Below are positions 33,866 to 43,000 of a DNA stretch of 64,000 nucleotides, in pieces. The notes beneath the pieces are model-generated. The model ran no database searches. It saw only the letters and a program-made list of their open reading frames with translations, and had not been told where the DNA came from. Each line of letters starts with the position of its first letter. The first letter of the stretch is position 1. The stretch is from Flavobacteriaceae bacterium UBA6268. GTDB lineage: Bacteria > Bacteroidota > Bacteroidia > Flavobacteriales > Flavobacteriaceae. The stretch is from assembly GCA_002440705.1 (NCBI GenBank), contig DJVA01000018.1, positions 1-64,000 of the forward strand, read 5' to 3'. Position numbers and translations under genes: made by a program.

Positions 33866-34399
33866 ATGAAATGTAGCAGCTTAATTGTTTTGATTTTGTT
33901 ATTGAACAGTTGTTCGTCACAAAACAGCATGGATTACGACCAATTACTCAATGGGCTTTCCAATAATTATGTTTTTATAAAAAAAGAAATGGGGGCCACT
34001 AATTTTTATGAATACTATAAAATAGATCGCAACAGGGAGGCAAAGGATAGTTTGGTTTATAGAAATGCGGTTTTTGATTTTTATGAAGCGCCAGTTGGTA
34101 TCGTCGCCTTTTTGTTAACCTTTGAAAACGAAACAACCACTTATGTAAATTGGATTCATACCAAAAACCCGTTTTCTTCAAGAATAGAAGCATTGGATTT
34201 ATTGACAAAATCACAGTCTGCCCTGGTGCTAATTGACAATTATCTTGCAAACAGGAAAGACACTATTTTGGTACCGGCTTATTTTAACAAGCTGAATTAC
34301 CAAGCCATTGAAAATTTTTATAACGAAAACAAATCAAAAGATAAGGATGTCATGAGAGCAAATTATTTAGAGTTTCTAGATAAAGATATTTTGGAATAA
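33866..34399 (+). CDS. Hypothetical lipoprotein
   Basis: 177 residues with signal peptide and lipobox (MKCSSLIVLILLLNSCSSQN, lipidated cysteine at 16). The mature part contains FLLTFENETTTYVNWIHTKN and a charged C-terminal helix region. No family was recognised. It is A+T-rich like its island neighbours and stands alone with no visible operon partner. It could be an outer-membrane immunity-like protein, given the toxin remnant nearby, but nothing in the sequence proves that. Confidence 0.7.
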   Translation: MKCSSLIVLILLLNSCSSQNSMDYDQLLNGLSNNYVFIKKEMGATNFYEYYKIDRNREAKDSLVYRNAVFDFYEAPVGIVAFLLTFENETTTYVNWIHTKNPFSSRIEALDLLTKSQSALVLIDNYLANRKDTILVPAYFNKLNYQAIENFYNENKSKDKDVMRANYLEFLDKDILE

Positions 34400-34512
34400 T
34401 TTTGACCAAACGTGCTTTTGCAAAGTGTCCAGCTCTCAAGCGAAATCGAAGATTCGATGGGGCCAATATTTTACTTAGGGACTGGGCAACAATTTAAGAT
34501 ATAAAGAGTGGT

Positions 34513-34842
34513 ATGAAAAAAACAATACAGCATACATTTTTCCTTCTATCAATGTTGGTGATCCCACTTTCGTGTCGTGGACCGCTCTGCAAGAACTATG
34601 AGGCCCTATTGCCTGATCAGGAATACAAAATCAAAGTGAAATTCATCAGGAAGGATAGGGGTTTCGTCTGTATCAATACAAGGTACGTTTTTGACCCTCT
34701 CCACAATCATGAAAAGGAATACAACCAAAAATGGTTTGACAACTACATCAAGGAAGGAGACTCCATTTTGATAAGGCCCCTTAACGATACGGTGTATGTT
34801 AAAAGGAATGGCACCGTAAAATGGTTTCGTCATGGAGGATAA
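34513..34842 (+). CDS. Hypothetical small lipoprotein
   Basis: 109 residues with a lipobox near residue 21 (FFLLSMLVIPLSCRGPLC). Three cysteines lie in the first part of the mature protein and a basic beta-rich tail ends in VKRNGTVKWFRHGG. No family was recognised. It lies in the accessory island between two other small genes, none close enough to prove an operon. Confidence 0.68.
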   Translation: MKKTIQHTFFLLSMLVIPLSCRGPLCKNYEALLPDQEYKIKVKFIRKDRGFVCINTRYVFDPLHNHEKEYNQKWFDNYIKEGDSILIRPLNDTVYVKRNGTVKWFRHGG

Positions 34843-34884
34843 AGGTCAATAATTACCGGTTGCTAATAATACGATTAATCTATA

Positions 34885-35013
34885 ATGAGATCACCAGTCC
34901 ATAAATCATATCATAAACAGTTTTTGTTTGTTGCATTGTATTTGACAATTCTGAATGGTATTTCTCAAAATCAAAAACCCCCCGCTGCCGCGAGAGCAAA
35001 AGGAAAACCTTGA
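34885..35013 (+). CDS. Possible 42-residue secreted peptide or leader remnant
   Basis: ATG-initiated frame of 42 codons with a plausible signal-like core (FLFVALYLTILNGIS), then QNQKPPAAARAKGKP and a stop. The C-terminal part is encoded by a CCCCCGCTGCCGCGAGAGC segment resembling the start of repeat unit B, so the peptide may be the N-terminus of a former exported protein cut off by a repeat. It ends 2 bp before the DUF1493 gene's ATG and could also act as an upstream leader. Weak support. Confidence 0.3.
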   Translation: MRSPVHKSYHKQFLFVALYLTILNGISQNQKPPAAARAKGKP

Positions 35014-35015
35014 TT

Positions 35016-35336
35016 ATGGATACATTTGATCAAATAATAGACTTACTCCCAAAAAAGTTTCTTAAAAAAATACATTCCCTAAATAGAGAAACTGAATTGG
35101 AGGAGAACATTGGACTCACCGGAGACGATGCAGATGAATTTCTTAGTGATTATGCCGAAAAGTTTAATGTAGACATTAGCGAATTTATTTTTAATGATTA
35201 TTTTCTTGAAGAGGGAGAAGATCATTTTCAAACTATTGCATCTTGGTTTTTTGGTCAGAAAATAAAAAAAAATGGTAGGAAGCGATTGACATTGGGACAT
35301 CTTGAAGATGCAGTTAGGAAAGGAAAATTAGTTTAA
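35016..35336 (+). CDS. DUF1493 family protein
   Basis: 106 residues. The pattern LTGDDADEFLSDYAEKFNVD followed by a C-terminal LTLGHLEDAVRKGKL is the signature of DUF1493, small acidic cytoplasmic proteins often found near polymorphic toxin loci in Gram-negative bacteria. The family's function is not established; an immunity role is sometimes suspected from neighbourhoods and would fit here. A TTG two codons earlier is possible, but the ATG at 35016 is preferred. Repeat unit A follows 45 bp downstream. Confidence 0.78.
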   Translation: MDTFDQIIDLLPKKFLKKIHSLNRETELEENIGLTGDDADEFLSDYAEKFNVDISEFIFNDYFLEEGEDHFQTIASWFFGQKIKKNGRKRLTLGHLEDAVRKGKLV

Positions 35337-35381
35337 GGGTTATTTACAATCCAGCTGGTTTTTGCAAAGTGTGCCCCCGCC

Positions 35382-35448
35382 ACCGGACCGAGCGTAAAAA
35401 AAGTGTCCGGTGGACACTTTTAGCGAAGGTGCCAGCCGGCGCACTGGC
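35382..35448. repeat. Dispersed hairpin repeat unit A, copy 1
   Basis: Contains ACCGGACCGAGCG, a perfect hairpin AAAAGTGTCC-GGT-GGACACTTTT, then TAGCGAAGGTGCCAGCCGGC and a GC-rich tail. It is nearly identical to copies at 35971 and 36372. No open reading frame depends on it. The hairpin could act as a bidirectional terminator after the DUF1493 gene. Confidence 0.85.
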
Positions 35449-35574
35449 ATCCTTCAATAGTAGCTTCTTACATTAAGTACTGGAGTCTTTTTACCACGCG
35501 AAAGGTTTGCGCGGCAGCAGGGGGGTACAAACAACAAATCCAGAAAAAATTAGAATCAAAAAGAAAGTAAACTA

Positions 35575-35913
35575 ATGTCATACAGTATTAAATTATTGGT
35601 AATTATCCTTTGGCTGTCTATTGCCATAACTGGGCTATTTGCAGTACAATGGTTTCATTCGCAAGTCATGCAGGATATTTTTATTGGGCTTTTTACCTTG
35701 GGAGCAGTTCTTCTGGTATTATACCGAGATATTTTTCTGAAAAGTAATCCAAATAATGTTATAGCCACAGTGGCACTTATAGTGTCTTATTTGTCTATTA
35801 TTAAAATTGGGGCTTTAAGATCCTCGATTTCAATCATCCTATTTTCCTTTGCAATTATATTGCTGCTTGCAAATAGAATCTTGCTAATGTTTAATACAAA
35901 AAATAAAGCATAG
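35575..35913 (+). CDS. Small multi-pass membrane protein
   Basis: 112 residues with four hydrophobic segments (LLVIILWLSIAITGLFAV, IFIGLFTLGAVLLVLYRD, VIATVALIVSYLSIIKIG, ISIILFSFAIILLLANRILL). No catalytic motif or known family was recognised. It is flanked on both sides by copies of the dispersed repeats, and its high A+T content matches the other island genes. Possibly a membrane immunity or accessory protein; this is a guess. Confidence 0.65.
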   Translation: MSYSIKLLVIILWLSIAITGLFAVQWFHSQVMQDIFIGLFTLGAVLLVLYRDIFLKSNPNNVIATVALIVSYLSIIKIGALRSSISIILFSFAIILLLANRILLMFNTKNKA

Positions 35914-35926
35914 CTAGGGGAGTTCT

Positions 35927-36037
35927 CCCGCTACAGCGCGATGGTATCGCGTGGTACGTTGCAACCCGCAACCGGACCGAGCGTAAAAAAAGTGTCCGGT
36001 GGACACTTTTAGCGAAGGTGCCAGCCGGCGCGCTGGC
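35927..36037. repeat. Composite repeat B+A, copy 1
   Basis: Unit B (CCCGCTACAGCGCGATGGT and ATCGCGTGGTACGTTGC) is directly followed by unit A with the intact AAAAGTGTCC/GGACACTTTT hairpin and a second potential hairpin GCCAGC/GCTGGC in the tail. The same order and junction recur at 36328. Confidence 0.85.
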
Positions 36038-36116
36038 GAAATACAAGAGATGCTTCGACAGGCTCAGCATGACGTCGTAACACCCCATCGGGCACAGCCC
36101 GAACCCTTCGGGTAAG

Positions 36117-36180
36117 AGGACGGAGCGTGTAGAATCACTCCGGTGGAGTGATTTAGCGAACGGGCCAGATTGCGCTTTGG
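36117..36180. repeat. Diverged unit A with compensatory hairpin arms
   Basis: Keeps the frame of unit A (GGACGGAGCG, central CCGGTGG, TTTAGCGAACGGGCCAG), but the hairpin arms are AATCACTCC/GGAGTGATT instead of AAAAGTGTCC/GGACACTTTT. Both arms changed together, so the pairing is kept although the sequence is not. Confidence 0.75.
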
Positions 36181-36327
36181 CAAGAAAAGCTCCGAGATTC
36201 AGGAGCGTAGCGACGCGGAGTTTTCGAGCGGTTTTTGCCATCGGCAAAAAATTCCTACGCGAAGTCCCCTTTTCTTTTGGTTTGTTTTCTTTTGGGGAGG
36301 CAAAAGAAAATGAACATAAAAACAAAC

Positions 36328-36439
36328 CCCCGCTACCGCGCGATTGTATCGCGTGGTACGTTGCAACCCAAAACCGGACCGAGCGTAAAAAAAAGTGTCC
36401 GGTGGGCACTTTTAGCGAAGGGGCCAGCCGGCGCGCAGG
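36328..36439. repeat. Composite repeat B+A, copy 2
   Basis: Same arrangement as the copy at 35927: CCCCCGCTACCGCGCGAT, then ATCGCGTGGTACGTTGC, then ACCGGACCGAGCG and the hairpin, here with one arm base changed (GGGCAC) that leaves a G-T wobble. Confidence 0.85.
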
Positions 36440-36463
36440 CATTCATACAATCTTGAATCTGCA

Positions 36464-36511
36464 ACCTCCCCCTCCCCCTCGGGGGGAGGTGTCCGAAGGA
36501 CGGAGGGGGAC
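36464..36511. repeat. C-rich hairpin repeat
   Basis: ACCTCCCCCTCCCCCTC followed by GGGGGGAGGT and then GTCCGAAGGAC and GGAGGGGGA forms nested inverted repeats. It lies 50 bases before the HD-hydrolase gene and could influence its transcription or be another dispersed element. Confidence 0.6.
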
Positions 36512-36561
36512 CCGCAACTCCCAACACACTACCAATCCTTTTTTTCCGTACTTTTACATTT

Positions 36562-37731
36562 ATGGAAACATTGGTGGAAAAAGCAGCGCAGTACGTTACG
36601 CAACTGCTTCGGGAACAGCTCCCTAAGGAAAATACCTATCACAACCTCGCCCACACCCACCGCGTCGTGGGGCAGGTCACCGAATTGGCCCGCCTCGAAG
36701 ACTGTAGCCCTACCGACAAGGCCTTGCTGCAATTGGCCGCTTGGTTCCACGACACCGGCTTTATCCATTCCGATGAAAACCACGAAGCCCACAGTGCCGA
36801 AATTGCACAGGCCTACCTCCAAGAGCAGCAATTGCCCCAAGAGCAGATCGATACCATTATCCGATTGATTCGTGTCACCCAAATGGCGGTACAGCCCACC
36901 ACGCTCCTGGAAAAGATCATGAAGGACGCCGATTGTGGCCACGTGGCTTCCTACGCCTATTTTGACCTTTCGGAAGCCCTGCGGCAAGAGTTGGTGGCCA
37001 AAAAGGGCACCGACCTTACCAAAAAACAATGGTTGGAACAGAACAACGATTTCTTCCAAAACCATACTTTTTACACCCCTTCCGCCCAAGAACACTGGTC
37101 GGCAGGAAAGCAACACAACCAGGAAGTCCTCGCCCAAAAACAGCAGCAACAGGAGGCTAAGTTGGAAAAGAAGAAACCGGCCAGCCGTAAATTGGGCCGT
37201 GGCGTGGAGACCATGTTCCGGGTGACCCTCAAAAACCACATCGACCTCAGCTCCATCGCCGATACCAAGGCCAACATCCTGCTATCGGTAAACGCCATCA
37301 TCATTTCGGTGGCCTTGTCCAACCTGGTGCCCAAACTGGATGCCCCCAGTAACTCGTTTTTGATCTATCCCACCCTGATATTGATGCTGTTCAGCGTGGT
37401 CTCGGTGGTGCTTTCGGTACTTTCCACCCGCCCCAACGTGTCCAACGTATCGGTTACCCGGGAAATGATCAAGGCCAACAAGACCAACATCCTGTTCTTT
37501 GGGAATTTCCACAAAATGTCCCTCGAAGAGTTTGAGTGGGGCATGGATTACCTCATCGACAACGAAGAGACCCTTTACAATTCCCTTACCAAGGACCTTT
37601 ATTACCTGGGCTTGGTGCTGGAACGTAAATACCGTTTATTGCGCATTACCTATACGGTCTTCATGATAGGCATCGTCGTATCGGCTTTGGCTTTTATCAT
37701 CAGTTTTTATGATTCGTCACACCTCAACTAA
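36562..37731 (+). CDS. HD-domain hydrolase fused to Pycsar-type membrane effector domain
   Basis: 389 residues. The N-terminal HD domain (about 5-190) has the ordered metal ligands in YHNLAHTHRV, AWFHDTGFI and MKDADCGHV, as in phosphohydrolases acting on nucleotides. A basic glutamine-rich linker leads to the C-terminal PycTM-like domain (about 225-389) with the diagnostic DLSSIADTKANILLSVNAII, a hydrophobic pair (FLIYPTLILMLFSVVSVVLS) and a last span (YTVFMIGIVVSALAFIISFY). In Pycsar defence the membrane domain alone is the effector sensing cyclic pyrimidine nucleotides; here it is tied to a hydrolase with no cyclase nearby. First gene of a three-gene operon. Confidence 0.85.
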   Translation: METLVEKAAQYVTQLLREQLPKENTYHNLAHTHRVVGQVTELARLEDCSPTDKALLQLAAWFHDTGFIHSDENHEAHSAEIAQAYLQEQQLPQEQIDTIIRLIRVTQMAVQPTTLLEKIMKDADCGHVASYAYFDLSEALRQELVAKKGTDLTKKQWLEQNNDFFQNHTFYTPSAQEHWSAGKQHNQEVLAQKQQQQEAKLEKKKPASRKLGRGVETMFRVTLKNHIDLSSIADTKANILLSVNAIIISVALSNLVPKLDAPSNSFLIYPTLILMLFSVVSVVLSVLSTRPNVSNVSVTREMIKANKTNILFFGNFHKMSLEEFEWGMDYLIDNEETLYNSLTKDLYYLGLVLERKYRLLRITYTVFMIGIVVSALAFIISFYDSSHLN

Positions 37732-37737
37732 CACACC

Positions 37738-40089
37738 ATGGAAACACTTTTACAAACTGGCCCTTTCGTCACCAAGGTATCTTTCCGTCTGTTGAAGGAG
37801 ACCTACCTAGCACTCCAAAAATCGGCAGATCCCTCCACCCAAAAAGTAGTGGCCCAGGCCCTCGAGCTTTTTGAAAAGGAGCCTTCCTTGGAATCGGGAT
37901 ATCATACCCAAAAGGCTTTCGACAAACACAAAAAACAAATCGACGAGTTGATGGCCTGCCTCTTCCCCCCCGCCCTCACCTTAAACGAAATCAAGGTCGC
38001 GGTCTTTCCATTTTCCAACATCATTTTCTACGAAAGCGATCGTTTAAAGAACATCCGTGCCAATGCCCAAAGCAATGTGGACGAAGACATTTGGAACCTG
38101 TTTGTGGAAGACGGATACGATTTCAACTTCTTGGCTTACGCCATTGTATTGGCCCGACACTATCAGTACCAGATCGACCTTTCCAGGCCCATTCATGTGA
38201 AGGTGCTGCAAAAGGACGGCAATGAAAAAACCTATCGTGCTACCTTCAATGCCGATTTCATCGATCTGTATCCCAACGAAAGCGCCATCGAGATCACCGA
38301 GACCATCTTTGACGAACTGATGGCCGATCCCTACAATCCCCAAAACTGGGCAAAATACTTCCCAGAGGGCTCCTGGACCATTGAAGGATTTGGCATCCTG
38401 AACCTCATCGACGTGAGCAAGGACGAGCAGATCGATCTGTTCAAAACCCACCTCATCCAGCCCAATACGGAAACTTCCATGGCCAAGATTGTAAGTGACA
38501 TCCAGGATATTTTTGGATACAAGGACCTGCGGGTAGGCAGTTATCAGGTTCGGAACAACCAAATACTACCCAGCTACAAGGATAGCATCCTGAGCATCTC
38601 CATCGGGCCGCAGCAATCCATTCCCTGTAAGGAGTATGCCTGCGATTTTGTGGAGGACCAATTGTTCCAAATTCGAAAACCGGTGGTCCTGTCGAGCGTG
38701 GAGAGCTACCATCAAGGAAGTGGAGGAAATCATCTAAGCAATATGTTGACGGAGCAAGGGATTAAAAGTGTCATTCTATTGCCCATCCACGTGAACGAAG
38801 AGTTTTCCATTGTGGTAGAGGTCGCCTCCAAGATAAAGAACCAACTCAATGCCATCAACCTACTGAAACTGGAACCCATCATTCCGTTCATCCAGAGTTA
38901 TGCACGAAGAACCCACGAGGAGTTTGAAAACCAGGTAAGTGCCATCATCCAGCGGGAATGTACATCCATTCACCCTTCGGTAGAATGGCGCTTTCAGGAG
39001 GAAGCCTTGCGGTACCTTCAAGTTACCCAACAAGGCAAACAACCTACCTTCCATGAAATTACTTTCCAAAATGTGCTCCCGCTCTATGGACAAATAGACA
39101 TCAAAGGTTCCTCCGATGCGCGAAACGATGCCATTCAAAAGGATTTGATGCAACAGCTAAACCTAAGCCGTGACATCCTGATGACCCTGATTTCGGAAAA
39201 GGAATTACCCTACTATGAGCAGTTGGTGTTTCACATCGATCAGCACCTCACCAAACTGAAAAAAGGCTTCCACAGCAACACGGAACAGCATACCCAAAAT
39301 TTTTTCCAGAAGGAATTGCTGCCCCTTTTTCAGCATCTAAAGGAAACCCAAGGCAATCTTACGGCCCTCAATACCTTCTTCAAGAAATTTGACCACGACA
39401 CCCAATCCATTTACGAAGCCCGTAAAATGTATGACGAAACCGTGGATGCCATCAACAATGAACTGTCCGAGTTTATTGAGGCCAAACAGTTATTGGCCCA
39501 GGAAATATTTCCCCACTATTTTGAAAAGTACAAAACCGATGGGGTAGAACACAATATGTATGTGGGGCAATCGATTACCCAACAAGAAACTTACCACATT
39601 ACCGACCTGTATAACCTTCGCCTTTGGCAACTGCAGGTGATGTGTGAAATGGAAGCCCTATTTTACCAAAACCAGGAACAATTTCCCATACAGTTGCAGG
39701 TAGCCTCGATGATCTTTGTGTACGACGTGCCCATCACCATCCGCTATCGTATCGATGAAAAACAATTTGATGTGGATGGGGCGTATAATGTGCGTTATGA
39801 AATGATCAAGAAACGCATCGACAAAGCCCGCATCAAAAACAGTGAAGTACGACTGGCTCAACCGCAGAAATTGTGCATCGTGTTTTCCAACCGCTTGATC
39901 GAACGCGAATACCTAAAGTATTTGGAGTTTTTACAATCCAAAAAGTACATCGGTTCCAATATCGAAGTGGTCGATGTGGAAGAATTGCAAGGAGCCAGTG
40001 GCATGAAAGCCATTCTAGCAGAGATCAACTTGAACCTCGACCAATCCAACCGTCTGTTTACCATCAAGGATCTGGAGGTTGTGGAATAA
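37738..40089 (+). CDS. GAF domain-containing protein
   Basis: 783-residue cytoplasmic protein. A GAF-type sensory domain lies roughly at 245-400 (FEDQLF-like core with GIKSVILLPIHVNEEFSIVV). The flanking N-terminal and C-terminal regions are helical and unique to a Bacteroidota family usually annotated simply as GAF protein. No kinase or cyclase output motif was found. The ATG is 6 bp after the HD-PycTM stop and the next gene starts 7 bp after this stop, so the three are one operon. A role sensing a small ligand for its partners is inferred. Confidence 0.8.
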   Translation: METLLQTGPFVTKVSFRLLKETYLALQKSADPSTQKVVAQALELFEKEPSLESGYHTQKAFDKHKKQIDELMACLFPPALTLNEIKVAVFPFSNIIFYESDRLKNIRANAQSNVDEDIWNLFVEDGYDFNFLAYAIVLARHYQYQIDLSRPIHVKVLQKDGNEKTYRATFNADFIDLYPNESAIEITETIFDELMADPYNPQNWAKYFPEGSWTIEGFGILNLIDVSKDEQIDLFKTHLIQPNTETSMAKIVSDIQDIFGYKDLRVGSYQVRNNQILPSYKDSILSISIGPQQSIPCKEYACDFVEDQLFQIRKPVVLSSVESYHQGSGGNHLSNMLTEQGIKSVILLPIHVNEEFSIVVEVASKIKNQLNAINLLKLEPIIPFIQSYARRTHEEFENQVSAIIQRECTSIHPSVEWRFQEEALRYLQVTQQGKQPTFHEITFQNVLPLYGQIDIKGSSDARNDAIQKDLMQQLNLSRDILMTLISEKELPYYEQLVFHIDQHLTKLKKGFHSNTEQHTQNFFQKELLPLFQHLKETQGNLTALNTFFKKFDHDTQSIYEARKMYDETVDAINNELSEFIEAKQLLAQEIFPHYFEKYKTDGVEHNMYVGQSITQQETYHITDLYNLRLWQLQVMCEMEALFYQNQEQFPIQLQVASMIFVYDVPITIRYRIDEKQFDVDGAYNVRYEMIKKRIDKARIKNSEVRLAQPQKLCIVFSNRLIEREYLKYLEFLQSKKYIGSNIEVVDVEELQGASGMKAILAEINLNLDQSNRLFTIKDLEVVE

Positions 40090-40096
40090 CTAATTC

Positions 40097-43000
40097 GTGC
40101 ATCCGTTCCGTAAAACATATGGACTCTTGCTGCTTTTCCTTTTAGGAGGGTGTGCTTCCTATGAACTTCAAATCAGTGACCGAGCGAACAGCTATAAGCC
40201 ATCCTCTCCCTTGGTGGAGGGAGATGGTGCTGTGAACGTGTTTCTCATTGGTGATGCAGGGAAGGCCCATGATGGCGGAGCTTCCCCTGCGCTTCAGACC
40301 TTGGCCAATTATGGCAAGGAGGCCGATGCAGACGACCTACTACTGTTTTTAGGGGATAATGCCTATCCCAAAGGCATTCCCAAAAAAGAGGATGACCATT
40401 ACGAAGAGGCCCTTTTGGCCATGAACCTCCAACTGGAAGTCGCCAAACAATTTCCCGGTAAAGTCATTTTCATCCCGGGTAATCACGATTGGTATAGCGG
40501 TTCTAAAGGATTGAAGACACAGGAAAAGATGGTTGAAGAGGCATTAGGGAAAGAGGCGTTTTTACCAGAGGATGGATGTCCGATTGAAACCGTGGATTTA
40601 TCCGATGACATCGTGCTGATCGTGATCGATTCACAATGGTACATCACCAATTGGGACCGCTACCCCACTATGAACGACGATTGCGACATCAAAACCCGAG
40701 AACGGTTTTTTGAGGAGTTGGAAAGTGAAGTCAAAAAAGCCAGAGGAAAAACCACGCTCATCGCGGTACACCACCCCATGTTTTCGAATGGACCACACGG
40801 AGGTCAGTATTCCTTTGGCGACTACCAAATGCCGCTACCCGTATTGGGGTTTGTCAAAAACAGCATCCGAAAAAGCGGAGGCATCATCAACTCCGATTTA
40901 CAAAACAAACACTACAATGAGTTCCGGAAGCGATTGATTGCCTTGGCACAACAAAACTCAAAAACGGTTTTTGTTTCCGGACACGAGCACAACCTACAAT
41001 ACATTGTACAAGACAACCTCCCACAAATTGTATCGGGCTCAGGTTCCAAACTCAACCCCACCAAAAATACCCATGGCGGGTTGTTTTCCTATGGAGCCCC
41101 GGGCTTCGGGGTCCTTTCCATAAGGACGGATGGCAGCTCCAAAGTTTCTTTTGTTTCTGCGAATGACCCAAAAATAGTGTTTCAACAGGAGGTCCTGCCC
41201 AAAGACCAAAGCAGTGCTAAAATCGAGTTTGCAACTCAGTTTCCCCCTAAAGTAACGGCTTCCATTTACACGCCTGCCGAAACGGAAAAGAGTGGGTTTT
41301 ATAAATTCCTTTGGGGTGAACGATTCCGAAAATACTACAGTACCCCCATAGAGGCCCAAACCGTTTCCCTCGACACGCTTTATGGAGGATTGGTACCCGT
41401 TAGAAAGGGAGGTGGGCATCAGTCCAAATCGTTGCGACTTAAAGACCGGAATGGCACACAATACGTGATGCGGGCGTTGCGAAAACAACCAGTACAATAC
41501 CTGCAAAGTACCGTGTTTCGGGATCAATACATTGAAGGCCAGTTTGACGATACCAAAACGGAAAGCTTGGTCTTGGACGTATTTACCGGGGCGCATCCCT
41601 ATGCGCCATTCGTCATTGGTGATTTAGCGGATGCTGTAGGGGTGTACCATACCAATCCCCGTTTGTTCTATGTCCCGAAGCAGGCAGCACTGGATGGTTA
41701 CACCGGCGATTTTGGGGATGAACTCTATATGATTGAAGAACATACTTCCAAAGGCCATGGAGACCTGGCAAGTTTTGGGTATTCGGATAAAATCATCAGT
41801 ACCTACGACTTATTCAAAAAATTACACAAGGATGAAGATTTTACCATTGACGGGGCCTCCTACATCCGAGCGCGTCTCTTCGACATGCTTATTGGCGACT
41901 GGGACCGCCATCAAGACCAATGGCGCTGGATCGAATTCAAGGAGAACGGAAAAAAAGTATACCGTCCGCTGCCAAGGGATCGCGACCAGGCATTCTCAAG
42001 GATGTCTGATGGGGTACTCTTGGGTGCCGTCACCGCCCTAACCCCAGGTGCCCGGTTGTTGCGAAAATACAGTGGAGACTTGAAAGATGTTAAAGGGATG
42101 AATTTGGAACCCTATCCATTGGACATGGCCTTTTTGGGCGATACCCCCAAGGAAGTATGGGACCAACAAGTGGTACGGATGCAAGAAGGACTCACCGATG
42201 AAGTCATCGAGAAAGCTTTTCTAAACCTTCCAAAGGAAGTCAGCGATGCCACCGTGGAAGAAATTAAGGACATGCTTAAATCCCGGAGGAAAAATTTACA
42301 AGCTATTTCGGACCGCTATTATAAGCTTGTAAGCAAATTGGGGGTCATCACTGGAACCGATAAGGATGATGCTTTTGTAATTACAGCGCATGAAAATGGG
42401 AACGTTACCGTGGAGGTGTACCGCATTAAGGACGGGATGCTAAAGGACAAGTTTCATGAGCGCACTTACCATCCATCGGAAACCAAGGAATTGTGGTTGT
42501 ATGGGTTGGATGATGACGATACCTTTACCTTGAATGGAAAAAGTAAAAAAATTAAAATTCGATTGGTTGGCGGGCAAAATAACGATGTCTACAACATCCC
42601 TGAAGGTAAAAATGTGATCCTTTACGATTACCAATCCAAGCCTAACGATATAAGTAAGGCTCGCAGTGCAAGTATCAGGCTTCGGGATGATTACGAAACC
42701 AATAATTATGACTACAAGAAACTCAAAACCAATACCAACCAACTGGTGCCATCCATTGGCAGCAATCCAGATGACGGTTTTCGATTGGGAATTTTGGACA
42801 CCTATACCGTGTACGGATTTGAACGAAATCCCTTTACTTCCAAGCATACGTTAAGAGCGGAATATTATTTTGCCACAGAAGGTTTTGACGCAACCTATCA
42901 GGGGGTTTTTGCCCACCTTCCGTTTCCCCTCAATTTGGGTTTCAAAGCGAGGATTACTTCAGATACCTATGTAGGGAATTTCTTTGGTTATGGGAACAGC

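Larger units (their letters stand above)
35914..36561. other. 648-bp intergenic block made almost wholly of repeats
   Basis: Holds, in order, a composite B+A repeat, a GCTTCGACAGGCTCAGCA element of the kind scattered in flavobacterial genomes, a diverged unit A (36117), a TTCTTTTGG/AGGCAAAAGAAAA element, a second composite B+A and a C-rich hairpin. Open frames through it are low-complexity artefacts of repeats. Nothing here looks coding. Confidence 0.8.

Noticed and set aside
35382..36439. Spaced repeats as a CRISPR array
   Set aside because: Only a few copies, irregular spacing, diverged arms and no cas genes; the spacers are genes or other repeats.
30113..36561. Genomic island integrated at tRNA-Gln
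   Set aside because: No integrase gene and no second copy of the tRNA 3' end was found by eye at the far side; the YtxH operon next to the tRNA looks native.
35891..36626. Long frames over the repeat block on both strands
   Set aside because: Their sequence is made of the dispersed repeats, with skewed arginine/alanine/proline content; no family features.
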